A stretch of DNA of 64,000 nt from Azospirillum sp. RU38E (GTDB lineage Bacteria > Pseudomonadota > Alphaproteobacteria > Azospirillales > Azospirillaceae), in contig NZ_FZOI01000001.1 in NCBI RefSeq assembly GCF_900188385.1, forward strand, positions 868,001-932,000, written 5' to 3'. The notes under the pieces were generated by a model, which was not told the DNA's origin, made no database searches, and worked only from the letters and a program-made list of their open reading frames with translations. This document shows, piece after piece, positions 1 through 9,504 of the stretch. Each line of letters starts with the position of its first letter. Within the stretch, counting starts at the first letter, position 1. The position numbers and the translations under genes were made by a program.

Positions 1-432
1 CCGGCGACCTCTGGCGCCAAGGAGAATGCGCCGGCCTATAACGTCAATATCTTCGATACCTGCACCGCCTATCCGGCGGCCCCGCTGGATGTCGCCAAGA
101 GCTTCACCGTGGAGGTGGCGCGGCTGGCTCGTCACTATGGCTTGGCGCATGAGGAAAAGGCCCTGCGGCATCACTATGCCGTCACCACCCATGGCGAACT
201 GGTGATCAGCGCCAACTGCATTGCCGCCGCCAAGAGCGAGGGCAAGCTGAAGCCGACGGTGGTGGCCACTTTCCCGCTGCCCGATCCCAACACCGCCCCC
301 ACCCGCTTCAGCTTCAGCGGCAGCCTGCCGAAGCTGGAAGGGGATGCCGACATGTGCTTCCAGTTCACATCCTCGCTGCTGGACCCGTTCTATACGGTGC
401 ATAGCGTGACGCTGAAGGAGAAGGCCCAATGA
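1..432 (+). CDS. C-terminal fragment of a probable GH20 beta-N-acetylhexosaminidase
   Basis: The reading frame is open from base 1, so the start and the catalytic domain lie upstream of the window; 143 residues are visible. The segment NVNIFDTC followed by a beta-rich stretch ending DMCFQFTSS..DPFYTVHSVTL resembles the C-terminal domain of secreted GH20 hexosaminidases in Xanthomonas and Caulobacter relatives, which end in a similar CxRFTG..DxxWxxDxVxL pattern. Such enzymes remove terminal GlcNAc from N-glycan antennae or the chitobiose core. The stop overlaps the next ATG by four bases (ATGA), so it is co-transcribed with the beta-mannosidase. The family call rests on the tail and the neighbourhood only; the catalytic Asp-Glu pair cannot be checked here. 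Confidence 0.55.
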   Translation, partial: PATSGAKENAPAYNVNIFDTCTAYPAAPLDVAKSFTVEVARLARHYGLAHEEKALRHHYAVTTHGELVISANCIAAAKSEGKLKPTVVATFPLPDPNTAPTRFSFSGSLPKLEGDADMCFQFTSSLLDPFYTVHSVTLKEKAQ

Positions 433-3017
433 AAATCCGTGCCGCTCTCCTCTCCGTTCTGCTGCTGACCACTTCCGCGCTGGCCGCACCCAAGGATATT
501 GTTTCCCTGGATGGGGAATGGCAGGTCCGCATCGACCCCAGCGATGCGGATGCCGTGAAGGCCCATCCCAAAGAAGCGAAATGGTTCAAGTCCCTGGTGC
601 CCGGTTCGGTACAGCAGGATCTGCTGGCCGCCGGTCGCGTGCCCGACCCGTTTATCGGTATCAATGAAGCACCGATCCAGTGGGCAGGCCTGACCAACTG
701 GCAGTTCCGCCGCACCATCCAGGTTACGCCCGCCATGCTGGCGCGCGACAATCTGGAACTGGTGTTTGACGGGCTGGATACGTTCGCCAGCGTCAGCGTT
801 AATGGCAAGGTGCTGCTGTCCACCGACAATGCCCATCGCCGCTGGCGGGTGGATGCGAAGCAGGCGCTGAAGGCGGGGGAGAATGAGATCATCGTCTCCA
901 TCGCCTCGCCCATCCGCACGCTGCAGCCCAAGGTGCTGGCCGAAGCCAACCCGCTGCCCGGCGAATATGACAGTGCCTTTGGCGATGAGCCGAAGGGCAA
1001 ACAGACCAGTCCCTATATCCGCAAGCCGAAATATCAGTATGGCTGGGATTGGGGCCCGCGTCTGGTGAATATCGGCGTCTGGCAGCCGGTCAATCTGGAA
1101 GTCTGGGATGACGCCCGCGTTGACACGCTGCTGGTGCATCAGGAAGCGCTGAACGATGCAGAGGCGCGGTTGCTGGCCCGCTACCGCGTTGTTGCCGATA
1201 AGGAAACTATGGTGACGCTGACCACCAGCATCACCGCGCCCGATGGCACGGTGCAGAAGGTGGAACGCACGGCCAAGGTGGCCGCTGGCGTGAATGAGGT
1301 CACGATTCCGTTGACCATTGAGAAGCCGCAGCGCTGGTGGCCGGTGGGCTATGGCGCGCAGCCGCTTTACAAGGTTTCCGGCCAGTTGGGTGACGGGCAG
1401 GGGGCCGCCGACAAGGTGGAACGCCGCATCGGCCTGCGCACCAGCGAACTGGTGCGCGAGAAGGGCAGCTTTGGCTTCAAGATCAACGGGGTGGAGATTT
1501 TCGCCAAGGGGGCGAACCTGATCCCGTTTGATAATTTCCCTTCCCGTGTTTCAGAAGCCCAAATGCGCGACGTGCTGAACAGCGCGCGCGACGCCAACAT
1601 GAACATGATCCGCGTCTGGGGCGGCGGCTATTACCTGCATAAGCCCTTCTATGACATGGCGGACGAATTGGGCATCATGGTCTGGCAGGACTTCATGTTC
1701 GGCGGGGCCGTCACCCCGCCGGATGCGGAATTCCGCCATAGCGTGAAGGCGGAGGCGGAAGAGCAGGTGGAACGCCTGCAATCGCACGCATCCGTTGTTG
1801 TCTGGGCCGGCAATAACGAGGTTTTGTCGGGCTGGGAAAACTGGTCCGATCGCAAGGCCTTCAAGAAGAGGGTGGGACCGGATGAGCAGGAACGGGTCGG
1901 CGTCGGCATGGCCGTGCTGTTCGACCGGGTGCTCCGCGATGCGGTGTTGAGCCGCTCCCCCGGCATCCCCTATTGGCCGGGTTCCCCCTCCACCGATTAT
2001 GAAGGGCCGACCGACACGGACAAGGATGGCGACCGCCATTTCTGGGATGTCTGGTCCGGTTCCAAGCCGGTGGAAAAGTACCTGGAATCCTGCCCGCGCT
2101 TCATGTCGGAATTCGGTTTCCAGTCCATGCCGGACATGGCGACCATTCGCCAATTTGCCGGCAAGGGTGATCTGGCTATCGACAGCCCGGTGCTGAAGGC
2201 ACACCAGAAGTTCCTGGCCGGTGAGGGCAATGCGCGCCTGCAGATGTATCTGGATCAGCGGCTGCGCCCGGCGAAGGATTTTGCCGATCTGGTCTACCTG
2301 ACCCAGGTGAACCAGGCGCAGGCGATTGAGATGGCCGCCCGTCACCACCGCGCCTGCCGCCCGGTAACGCTGGGTTCGCTCTATTGGCAGATCAATGATA
2401 CTTGGCCGGCTATTTCCTGGGCCAGCATGGATTATTACGGGCGCTGGAAGCTGCTGCATTACGCCGCCCGCCGCTTCTTCGCGCCGCAGGCCATCGTGGC
2501 CCAGTACCGCGAGGGCGCGACGGTGGTTTCCGTGGTGTCGGATGCCACCCAGCCGATCACCGGCCAATGGCGTATCCGGTCCTTCGACATGGCCGGGAAA
2601 GTCATCGGCAATCGGGAGGAAACTGTAACCATGTTGCCGATAAGTGCAGCACAGGTGGCCAGCATCCCGGATGCTGATCTGTTCCATGGTGCCGATGCCA
2701 AGGCCAGCTATGCCGTGGCCGAGCTGATCATCGACGGCAAGCCTGTGTCCCGCACCATTGTGGAACGCGCGTTGCCCAAGGACATGGCCTATCCCGCCCC
2801 CGGCCTGAAGGCCGAATGGGAGGGTAAAAAGGTGACGATCACAGCCACTTCCCTGGCCCGCGCTGTGATGCTGGATTTCGGCGCCACCGCCGCCCAGCCG
2901 TCCGATGATGGGTTTGACCTGTTGCCGGGTGAAAGCATCACCGTGGATGTCCGTTCCGATGCCACCGCCGCCGCGCTGAAGCGTGCCCTGACCCTCCGTA
3001 CCCTGGGACCGCAATAA
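429..3017 (+). CDS. Secreted GH2 beta-mannosidase
   Basis: Predicted exo-beta-mannosidase (862 aa) that would remove the beta-1,4-linked core mannose of an N-glycan once the alpha-mannoses are gone. A Sec signal peptide covers about residues 1-19 (MKIRAALLSVLLLTTSALAA). A sugar-binding domain and an immunoglobulin-like domain precede the TIM barrel, with family motifs GWDWGPRL and MIRVWGGGYY. The likely acid/base is E464 in WAGNNE and the nucleophile E561 in FMSEFGF. Length is normal for bacterial GH2 beta-mannosidases. The start overlaps the preceding stop as ATGA, and the GH3 gene begins one base after its stop, so these genes form one operon. Beta-mannosidase is favoured over other GH2 activities because of the NNE and WGGGYY motifs and the neighbouring mannosidases. 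Confidence 0.9.
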   Translation: MKIRAALLSVLLLTTSALAAPKDIVSLDGEWQVRIDPSDADAVKAHPKEAKWFKSLVPGSVQQDLLAAGRVPDPFIGINEAPIQWAGLTNWQFRRTIQVTPAMLARDNLELVFDGLDTFASVSVNGKVLLSTDNAHRRWRVDAKQALKAGENEIIVSIASPIRTLQPKVLAEANPLPGEYDSAFGDEPKGKQTSPYIRKPKYQYGWDWGPRLVNIGVWQPVNLEVWDDARVDTLLVHQEALNDAEARLLARYRVVADKETMVTLTTSITAPDGTVQKVERTAKVAAGVNEVTIPLTIEKPQRWWPVGYGAQPLYKVSGQLGDGQGAADKVERRIGLRTSELVREKGSFGFKINGVEIFAKGANLIPFDNFPSRVSEAQMRDVLNSARDANMNMIRVWGGGYYLHKPFYDMADELGIMVWQDFMFGGAVTPPDAEFRHSVKAEAEEQVERLQSHASVVVWAGNNEVLSGWENWSDRKAFKKRVGPDEQERVGVGMAVLFDRVLRDAVLSRSPGIPYWPGSPSTDYEGPTDTDKDGDRHFWDVWSGSKPVEKYLESCPRFMSEFGFQSMPDMATIRQFAGKGDLAIDSPVLKAHQKFLAGEGNARLQMYLDQRLRPAKDFADLVYLTQVNQAQAIEMAARHHRACRPVTLGSLYWQINDTWPAISWASMDYYGRWKLLHYAARRFFAPQAIVAQYREGATVVSVVSDATQPITGQWRIRSFDMAGKVIGNREETVTMLPISAAQVASIPDADLFHGADAKASYAVAELIIDGKPVSRTIVERALPKDMAYPAPGLKAEWEGKKVTITATSLARAVMLDFGATAAQPSDDGFDLLPGESITVDVRSDATAAALKRALTLRTLGPQ

Positions 3018-3018
3018 C

Positions 3019-5610
3019 ATGTTCCGTCGTTTATTGCTGCTCGCCGCCACCGCGCTGTCCACCAGCGCGGTGGCCGCCCCCGTGGATGATACGGTCGCCA
3101 AGGCCATCGCCACGATGACGCTGGAAGAAAAGGCCGCCCAGCTGCAAAGCACGGCCCCCGCCAATCGCAAGGTGGGTATCCCCGCCTTCGATTGGTGGAA
3201 CGAGGGGCTGCATGGTCTGGCCCGCAACGGCTATGCCACCGTGTTCCCTCAGGCGGTCGGTCTGGCCGCCACCTGGGATGCGGAACTGTTGGGCAAGGTG
3301 GGCGATGTCGTCGCCACTGAAGCGCGGGCCAAGTTCAATACCAAGCCCGCCGATGCCGACCGCCGTATCTTTGAAGGGCTGACCATCTGGTCGCCCAATA
3401 TCAACATTTTCCGTGACCCGCGCTGGGGTCGGGGGCAGGAAACCTACGGCGAAGACCCGCATCTGACGGGCACGCTGGGGGTGGCTTTCGTGAAGGGGCT
3501 GCAGGGTCCAGACCCGAGCCAGCCCAAGGTGATCGCCACGCCCAAACATCTGGCCGTGCATAGCGGACCGGAGGCCGGGCGCGACAGTTTCAGCGTGGAT
3601 GTCAGCCCGCAGGATCTGGAATCCACTTACCTGCCGGCCTTCCGCAAGACCATTACGGAGGGCCAAGCCCAGTCGGTGATGTGTGCTTATAATTCCATCC
3701 ATGGCGTGCCGGTCTGTGCCCTGCCGTCGCTGATGGTTGATCGGGTGCGCAAGGATTGGGGCTTCAAGGGCTTCACCGTGTCCGACTGTGACGCGGTGGC
3801 CAATGTCCATATGTTCCACCATTACCGCCTGGATGCGGCCGGTGCCGCCGCCGCCAGCCTGAAGGGCGGTACGGACCTGAATTGCGGCAATACCTATGCG
3901 GCCCTGCCGGAAGCGGTGAAGCGCGGTCTGGTCACGGAAGCGGAGATTGACACGTCGCTCGCCCGTGCGCTGGAAGGCCGCCGCGTGCTGGGCACGGCCT
4001 TTGGCGCCAGCAGCAAATGGGCCAGCATCAAGCCCGATCAGGTGAACACGCCCGAACACCGCGCCCTGGCGCTGGAAGCGGCGCGCAAGGCCATTGTGCT
4101 GCTGAAGAATGATAATGCCATCCTGCCGCTGAAGCAGGGCACGCGCCTTGCCGTGATCGGCCCGAATGCCGACGATCTGGGCGTGCTGGAAGGCAATTAT
4201 AAGGGTGCGGCCCTGAACCCGGTGACGCCGCTGGATGGCCTGCGCCGTCAGTTCGGGCCGCAGAACGTCACCTATGCCCAGGGTTCCGTGCTGGTGGATG
4301 GTGCTGCCGTCACCATGCCGGAAACCGCCTTCATGGCGGATGGCAAGCCGGGCCTGAAGGCGGAATATTTCGCCACCTCCACCGTCACCGGCACCCCGGT
4401 GGCGACGCGGCAGGACCGGCGGGTTGATTTCAACTTCGCCCGCACCGCCCCCCTGCCGCAATTGGACCCCAAGTCGTTTGCGGCCCGCTGGACCGGCCAG
4501 TTCGTGCCGCCGGGCGCTGGCCGTTACGTGCTGGCCATCGACATCCCCGCCTGCTGGAAGGACTGCACCCGCCATGACGAGGTGCGGTTGTGGATCGATG
4601 GCAAGCCGGTGCATCAGGGCCTATTGGGCAAGCAGCGGGTGGAAATCCCCTATAACAGCGATGGCAAGCCAGTGGATTTCCGGCTGGAGCTGGACCATTA
4701 CGGGGAGGATGAGGGCATCCGCATGATGTGGCAGGCCCCCGATCAGCCTTTGTTGCAGCAGGCCTTGGCGGCGGCGGCCAATGCCGATGTCATCGTCGCC
4801 ATGGTCGGCCTGACCCCTGACCTGGAGGGTGAAGCCCTGCAGGTGACGGTGCCCGGCTTTGTCGGTGGCGACCGCACGGAAATCGAACTGCCGCTGATCC
4901 AACGCCGGCTGTTGCAGGCCCTGCGCGATACCGGCAAGCCGGTTGTGGTGGTGCTGGCCAGCGGCAGCGCCGTCACCATCGACCCGGCCATGGCCGATGC
5001 CATGCTGACGGCATGGTATCCGGGTGTGGAAGGTGGTACGGCGGTTGCCGAAACGCTGGCGGGCCTGAACAACCCGTCCGGCCGTCTGCCGGTGACGATC
5101 TATCAGAAGACCAGCGACCTGCCGGCCTTTGTCGATTATGGCATGAAGGAGCGCACCTATCGCTTCTTTACGGGTACGCCGCTTTATGGCTTCGGGCATG
5201 GCCTGTCCTATACCAGCTATGCCTATGACCAGATCAAGGCCAAGCCGGGCAGCATCAAGGCCCCGGTCGATGTCAGCGTCCGCGTGAGCAATACCGGAAA
5301 ACTGGCGGGGGAAGAGGTGGTGCAGGCCTATCTGGTGCCGCCCGCATCCAAGGACCGCAAGACCCTGACCACCCCGGTGTTGCAGCGCCAGCTTGTGGGT
5401 TTCACCCGCGCCCCATTGAAGCCGGGCAAGGCCACGGATGTGCGCTTCACCATTGATCCGCGTAGCCTGTCTACGGTTTCTCGTGATGGCACCCGCACGG
5501 TGCAGCCGGGTACGTACAAGCTGTGGATTGGTGGTGGCCAACCGGGCACCGCGCCCGGTGTCTGGACTGAATTCACCCTGCAGGGCGAAGCCTGGGAGCT
5601 GCCGAAATGA
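3019..5610 (+). CDS. Secreted GH3 glycosidase with PA14 insert, probable beta-xylosidase
   Basis: GH3 exo-glycosidase of 863 aa with a Sec signal peptide (about residues 1-19). The N-terminal barrel carries the nucleophile motif GFTVSDCD with D256, and PKHLA is also present. A PA14 domain (about residues 443-573) is inserted in the second domain, and a fibronectin-III-like domain closes the protein. Members of this architecture act as beta-glucosidases or beta-xylosidases. In the characterised Xanthomonas campestris nix cluster, a GH3 beta-xylosidase (NixI) is followed by GH125 (NixJ) and GH92 (NixK). The same order is seen here, so removal of the beta-1,2-xylose of plant N-glycans is the favoured role. 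That specificity is inference; the GH3 assignment is firm. Confidence 0.88.
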   Translation: MFRRLLLLAATALSTSAVAAPVDDTVAKAIATMTLEEKAAQLQSTAPANRKVGIPAFDWWNEGLHGLARNGYATVFPQAVGLAATWDAELLGKVGDVVATEARAKFNTKPADADRRIFEGLTIWSPNINIFRDPRWGRGQETYGEDPHLTGTLGVAFVKGLQGPDPSQPKVIATPKHLAVHSGPEAGRDSFSVDVSPQDLESTYLPAFRKTITEGQAQSVMCAYNSIHGVPVCALPSLMVDRVRKDWGFKGFTVSDCDAVANVHMFHHYRLDAAGAAAASLKGGTDLNCGNTYAALPEAVKRGLVTEAEIDTSLARALEGRRVLGTAFGASSKWASIKPDQVNTPEHRALALEAARKAIVLLKNDNAILPLKQGTRLAVIGPNADDLGVLEGNYKGAALNPVTPLDGLRRQFGPQNVTYAQGSVLVDGAAVTMPETAFMADGKPGLKAEYFATSTVTGTPVATRQDRRVDFNFARTAPLPQLDPKSFAARWTGQFVPPGAGRYVLAIDIPACWKDCTRHDEVRLWIDGKPVHQGLLGKQRVEIPYNSDGKPVDFRLELDHYGEDEGIRMMWQAPDQPLLQQALAAAANADVIVAMVGLTPDLEGEALQVTVPGFVGGDRTEIELPLIQRRLLQALRDTGKPVVVVLASGSAVTIDPAMADAMLTAWYPGVEGGTAVAETLAGLNNPSGRLPVTIYQKTSDLPAFVDYGMKERTYRFFTGTPLYGFGHGLSYTSYAYDQIKAKPGSIKAPVDVSVRVSNTGKLAGEEVVQAYLVPPASKDRKTLTTPVLQRQLVGFTRAPLKPGKATDVRFTIDPRSLSTVSRDGTRTVQPGTYKLWIGGGQPGTAPGVWTEFTLQGEAWELPK

Positions 5611-7043
5611 TCGACCGTCGCACGTTCATTACCACGGGCATTGCCGCTGGCGCCGCGCTGACGGCTGCACCCGCCTTTGCCCGCACCGAAAGCGGTTTCA
5701 CCAGCCACCGCCCCGCCAAGGCTGACCGCCATTTCACCAGCGAGGCGGTGGAGGCGGAGATCAAGCGTGTCTCTGCCAAGATCGCGGATCCCAAGCTGCG
5801 CTGGATGTTCGCCAACTGCTATCCCAACACCCTGGATACCACGGTGAAAATGGGCATGGTGGATGGCAAGCTGGACAGCTTTGTGATCACCGGCGATATC
5901 CCCTGTCTCTGGCTGCGTGATTCGGCCGCCCAGGTGAAGCCGTACCTGCATCTGGTGCGGCAGGATAAGGAGTTGCAGCGCCTGTTCCAGGGGCTGATCG
6001 GGCGGCAGGCCCGATCCGTGCTGATCGATCCCTATGCCAATGCCTTCATGGAAGACCCGTCTGCCCCGACCAACCTGAAATGGTCGTTGCAGGACCAGAC
6101 GGAAATGAAGCCCGGCGTGGCCGAACGGAAGTGGGAGATCGACAGCCTCTGTTACTTCCTGCGCCTCTCTTACGAATATTGGAAGGAAATGGGGGACAAG
6201 AGCCCCTATGACGCGACCTGGGTGGAAGCCGCCAAGGCCGTTATCCGCACCTTCCGCGAACAGCAGCGCAAGGACGGGAAGGGGCCTTACCGCTTCCTGC
6301 GGGCCAGCAACCGCCCCACCGAAACCCTGATGCTGGATGGTTATGGTGCGCCGTCGCGGCCGGTGGGGATGATCCATTGCGGCTTCCGTCCATCGGACGA
6401 TTCTTGCGTTTATCCTTTCTTCATCCCGGCCAATTTCTTCGCCGTCACCACGCTGCGCGAACTGGCGGTGATCGCCAGCGAGGCTTTGGGCGATGCCAAC
6501 TTGGCCAATGATGCCAAAGCCCTGGCGGATGAGGTGGAGATCGCCATCCGCCAATATGGCAAGACCCGCCTGCTGGATGGCAGCGAGGTCTGGGCCTATG
6601 AGGTGGACGGGTTCGGCAACGCCCTTTTCATGGATGATGCCAACACGCCGTCGCTGTCGTCGCTGGCCTATCTTGGCTGTGTTGATTTTGCCGATCCGTT
6701 GTGGCGCCGCACCCGTGATGCCTGCTGGAGCGAGAACAATCCCTATTTCTCCAAGGGTAAGGCGGTGGAAGGCATCGGTGGCCCGCATGTCGGCTTAGGC
6801 CAGGTCTGGCCCATGTCGCTGACCATGCGGGCGCTGTCGTCCAACGATGATGCCACCATCCGCACCTGCCTGAAGATGCTGCGCGACAGTGACGCCGATA
6901 CTGGCTTCATGCATGAAGCGGTGGATCATGATGATCCGTCGAAATTCACCCGCGACTGGTTCGCCTGGGCCAATGGGCTGTTCGGGGAAATGATTGTGCA
7001 TCTGGCCGATACCCGCCCGCAAATCCTGAAAGAGGTGCTGTGA
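5607..7043 (+). CDS. GH125 exo-alpha-1,6-mannosidase, Tat-exported
   Basis: A 478-aa member of GH125 (formerly DUF1237), inverting exo-alpha-1,6-mannosidases that act on N-glycan mannose. A Tat-type leader starts with DRRTFITTG and ends near APAFA. Family hallmarks visible are CLWLRDSAAQVKPYL, FRPSDDSCVYPFFIPANFF, EVDGFGNALFMDDAN and the C-terminal DWFAWANGLFGEM, which holds the expected catalytic-region Glu. Length is typical. The start overlaps the GH3 stop (ATGA), and the GH92 gene follows with a one-base overlap. In the X. campestris nix system the GH125 enzyme works after the GH92 and GH3 enzymes have exposed the alpha-1,6-mannose, which fits this gene order. Confidence 0.92.
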   Translation: MIDRRTFITTGIAAGAALTAAPAFARTESGFTSHRPAKADRHFTSEAVEAEIKRVSAKIADPKLRWMFANCYPNTLDTTVKMGMVDGKLDSFVITGDIPCLWLRDSAAQVKPYLHLVRQDKELQRLFQGLIGRQARSVLIDPYANAFMEDPSAPTNLKWSLQDQTEMKPGVAERKWEIDSLCYFLRLSYEYWKEMGDKSPYDATWVEAAKAVIRTFREQQRKDGKGPYRFLRASNRPTETLMLDGYGAPSRPVGMIHCGFRPSDDSCVYPFFIPANFFAVTTLRELAVIASEALGDANLANDAKALADEVEIAIRQYGKTRLLDGSEVWAYEVDGFGNALFMDDANTPSLSSLAYLGCVDFADPLWRRTRDACWSENNPYFSKGKAVEGIGGPHVGLGQVWPMSLTMRALSSNDDATIRTCLKMLRDSDADTGFMHEAVDHDDPSKFTRDWFAWANGLFGEMIVHLADTRPQILKEVL

Positions 7044-9382
7044 TGGGGATCAGCCGTCGCCAACTTCTGATTTCCAGCGCGCTTGGTGGGGCCATGCTGA
7101 GTATGGGCCTGCCGCGCGGGCGGGCCTGGGCTGCCACGCCGGCCACCGCCCCCAACCTGTTCATCGGCACCGGCGGGGATGGGCACACCTATCCCGGCCC
7201 CAGCCTGCCGTTCGGCATGGTGCAACTGGGGCCGGATACGGATGTGGAGCGCTGGGATACCTGTTCCGGCTATCACCGCACCGATACGTCCATCCTGGGC
7301 TTCTCCCACACCCATCTGTCGGGCACCGGCATCGGCGACATGCTGGATGTGCTGGTGGTGCCGACGGCGGGCGACAAGGTGCAACTGACCCCCGGCACCA
7401 TGGCCGACCCGGATGCAGGATATCGCCAGCGTTTCAAGGATGAGGTGGCGGAACCGGGTTACTATGCCGTGACGCTGGAAAGCGGCGTGCGCGCCGAACT
7501 GACCGTGACGGCGCGCACCGGCTATCACCGCTACCAGTTCCCACAAGGGCCCGGTCATCTGCTGATCGACCTGTCGCATCTGGTGCTGGACAAGTCCGAC
7601 CAGCCGCCGCTCATCCAGGATGCGGGCATGGAACTGGCCGCCGACGGCACATTGACCGGCCATCGCACGGTGAACCGCTGGGCCAAGGGGCGGCGCATCT
7701 ATTTCGCCATGCAGTTTTCCCGGTCGCCCGATCGGGTCAGCTTCTATGCCGATGATGATGCGGCCCAGCCCGCCGGTGCTGCCAAGGTGGAAGGCCGCCG
7801 GCTGAAGGCGCTGGTCCAATTCAAGGAGGCGGGCGGGGAGCCGATCCTGGTCCGCTGCGGCATTTCCGGGGTGGATCGGGAAGGCGCGCTGGGCAACCTG
7901 AAGGCGGAGGCCACGCATTGGGATTTCGATGCCGTGCGCCGGGCGGCATCGGGCGTTTGGGCTGAGACGCTGGGCACCATCCAGGTGGAAGGCGGCAGCG
8001 AAGACCAGCGCACCATCATGACCACCGCGCTTTACCATGCGCAACTGGCCCCCACGCTGTTCTCTGACGCCGATGGGCGCTATCTGGGCATGGATGGTAA
8101 GGTACATACGGTGCCGGCCGGCGGGGCGGCGCACAGCACATGGTCGCTGTGGGATACCTATCGCGCCGTGCATCCGCTGTTCACCCTGGTGGCCCCGGAT
8201 AAGACCAAACAACTGGTCGATGATCTGATCCGCCAGACGGCGCAATCGCCGTTCGGTCCGCTGGTCTGGCCGCTGCAGGGCAAGGAAACCGGCACCATGA
8301 TTGGCTGGCACGGCGTGGTGCCGCTGGCCGAGGCGCAGGCCAAGGGGATTGCGGCGGATTACGCTGCCGCCTGGCCAGCCATCCGCCGCCGCAGCTTTGA
8401 TTTCAAGGCACCGGACAAGGATAACAGCCGGGGCCGCGACCTTTATGACAAGCTGGGCTATGTGCCGGCCGACAAGGTGTTTGAGAGCGTCAGCCGCACC
8501 CAGGAATATGCCTATGATGATTGGGCCAGTTCCAGGCTTGCCCGTTCCATCGGGGAGACGGTGGATGCCCAGCGGTTGCTGCGGCGGTCGGGCAATTGGG
8601 TCAATGTGATTGATCAGCGCGTCGGCTTCGCCCGTCCGCGCTTTGCCGATGGTTCCTGGTGGGAACCCTATGATCCCATCCAGTTGGGCCATATGCCCAA
8701 GCCCTGGTGGCGGGATTATACGGAGGCCAATGGCTGGCAGGCCACCTTCCTGAACCAGCATGACATTTACGGCATGATCAAGCATATGGGCGGCGATCAG
8801 GCCTATGAGGCCAAGCTGGACGCGCTGTTCAATGCGCCGTCCACTCTGCCGCATAATGCGCCGCCGGATATTGCCGGGCTGGTTGGCCAATATGCCCATG
8901 GCAACGAGCCGGACCAGCACGCACCCTATCTCTATGCCTATGTCGGCACCCCCTGGAAGACCCAGGCCATGGTGCGGCGTCTGTGCGTGGAAATGTACCA
9001 CAACGCGCCCAAGGGCATTATCGGCAATGATGATTGCGGCCAGATGAGCGCCTGGTTCGTCTTCTCTGCCCTTGGTTTCTATCCGGTTGATCCGGTGGAG
9101 GCTGTCTATGTCTTTGGCTCGCCCTTGTTCGAACGTGCCACGGTGAAGGTGGGCCATGGCCGCACGCTGGTGGTGGAAGCCCCCGGCAACAGCGCCGATA
9201 CGCCCTATATCAGCGCCGTGGAATGGAACGGCCAGCCCTGGAGCAAAAGCTGGATCGCGCATAAGGATCTGGTGCAGGGCGGTACGCTGCGTTTCACCAT
9301 GTCCAAGGAACCCAACCGTACCTTCGGCGCCAAAATCGCCGACCGTCCGCCCTCCTTTGGGCGCAGTGCCAGCCAGAGCTGA
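7043..9382 (+). CDS. GH92 alpha-mannosidase, Tat-exported
   Basis: Calcium-dependent inverting alpha-mannosidase (779 aa from the ATG). A twin-arginine leader (SRRQLLISS) ends near residue 30. The N-terminal beta-sandwich starts with GTGGDGHTYPGPSLPFG, and the (alpha/alpha)6 domain carries GNEPDQHAPYLY with the probable general acid E622 and GNDDCGQMSAW with the general-base pair near D663/D664. The gene overlaps the GH125 stop by one base (TGATG); a GTG three bases upstream is the alternative start. In GH92 the linkage (alpha-1,2, -1,3 or -1,4) cannot be told from motifs alone. By analogy with NixK, which follows GH3 and GH125 in Xanthomonas, removal of the alpha-1,3-mannose is a reasonable guess. 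Confidence 0.92.
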   Translation: MGISRRQLLISSALGGAMLSMGLPRGRAWAATPATAPNLFIGTGGDGHTYPGPSLPFGMVQLGPDTDVERWDTCSGYHRTDTSILGFSHTHLSGTGIGDMLDVLVVPTAGDKVQLTPGTMADPDAGYRQRFKDEVAEPGYYAVTLESGVRAELTVTARTGYHRYQFPQGPGHLLIDLSHLVLDKSDQPPLIQDAGMELAADGTLTGHRTVNRWAKGRRIYFAMQFSRSPDRVSFYADDDAAQPAGAAKVEGRRLKALVQFKEAGGEPILVRCGISGVDREGALGNLKAEATHWDFDAVRRAASGVWAETLGTIQVEGGSEDQRTIMTTALYHAQLAPTLFSDADGRYLGMDGKVHTVPAGGAAHSTWSLWDTYRAVHPLFTLVAPDKTKQLVDDLIRQTAQSPFGPLVWPLQGKETGTMIGWHGVVPLAEAQAKGIAADYAAAWPAIRRRSFDFKAPDKDNSRGRDLYDKLGYVPADKVFESVSRTQEYAYDDWASSRLARSIGETVDAQRLLRRSGNWVNVIDQRVGFARPRFADGSWWEPYDPIQLGHMPKPWWRDYTEANGWQATFLNQHDIYGMIKHMGGDQAYEAKLDALFNAPSTLPHNAPPDIAGLVGQYAHGNEPDQHAPYLYAYVGTPWKTQAMVRRLCVEMYHNAPKGIIGNDDCGQMSAWFVFSALGFYPVDPVEAVYVFGSPLFERATVKVGHGRTLVVEAPGNSADTPYISAVEWNGQPWSKSWIAHKDLVQGGTLRFTMSKEPNRTFGAKIADRPPSFGRSASQS

Positions 9383-9384
9383 GG

Positions 9385-9504
9385 CCATGGGCATGGGCTT
9401 CGGCCCGTGCCACGTGGCGCGTAAGCCAAGGGCGCGCAAGCGCCCGCCCGGCGATTGAGGGAACATGAAGCGGCATTGGATCGGCCACGATCAAATGCCG
9501 CTGG
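9385..9504 (+). repeat. Structured dispersed repeat, copy A
   Basis: First of three related copies in the window; the others are at 40022-40172 (reverse) and 48711-48800. It fills the gap between the GH92 and fucosidase genes. Hairpins in order: GGCATGGGC-ttcg-GCCCGTGCC (9390-9411), the CACGTG-centred palindrome GCCACGTGGC (9409-9418), GGGCGC-gcaa-GCGCCC (9430-9445) and AGCGGCAT/ATGCCGCT (9469-9476, 9495-9502). The last encloses the 18-nt sequence TGGATCGGCCACGATCAA, which itself folds as GATCG/CGATC. Linkers GCGTAAGCCAAG and GCCCGGCGATTGAGGGAACA are shared with copy B, while the stems differ but remain paired. This may be an RNA element within the operon transcript or a mobile palindromic DNA element. 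Confidence 0.8.
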
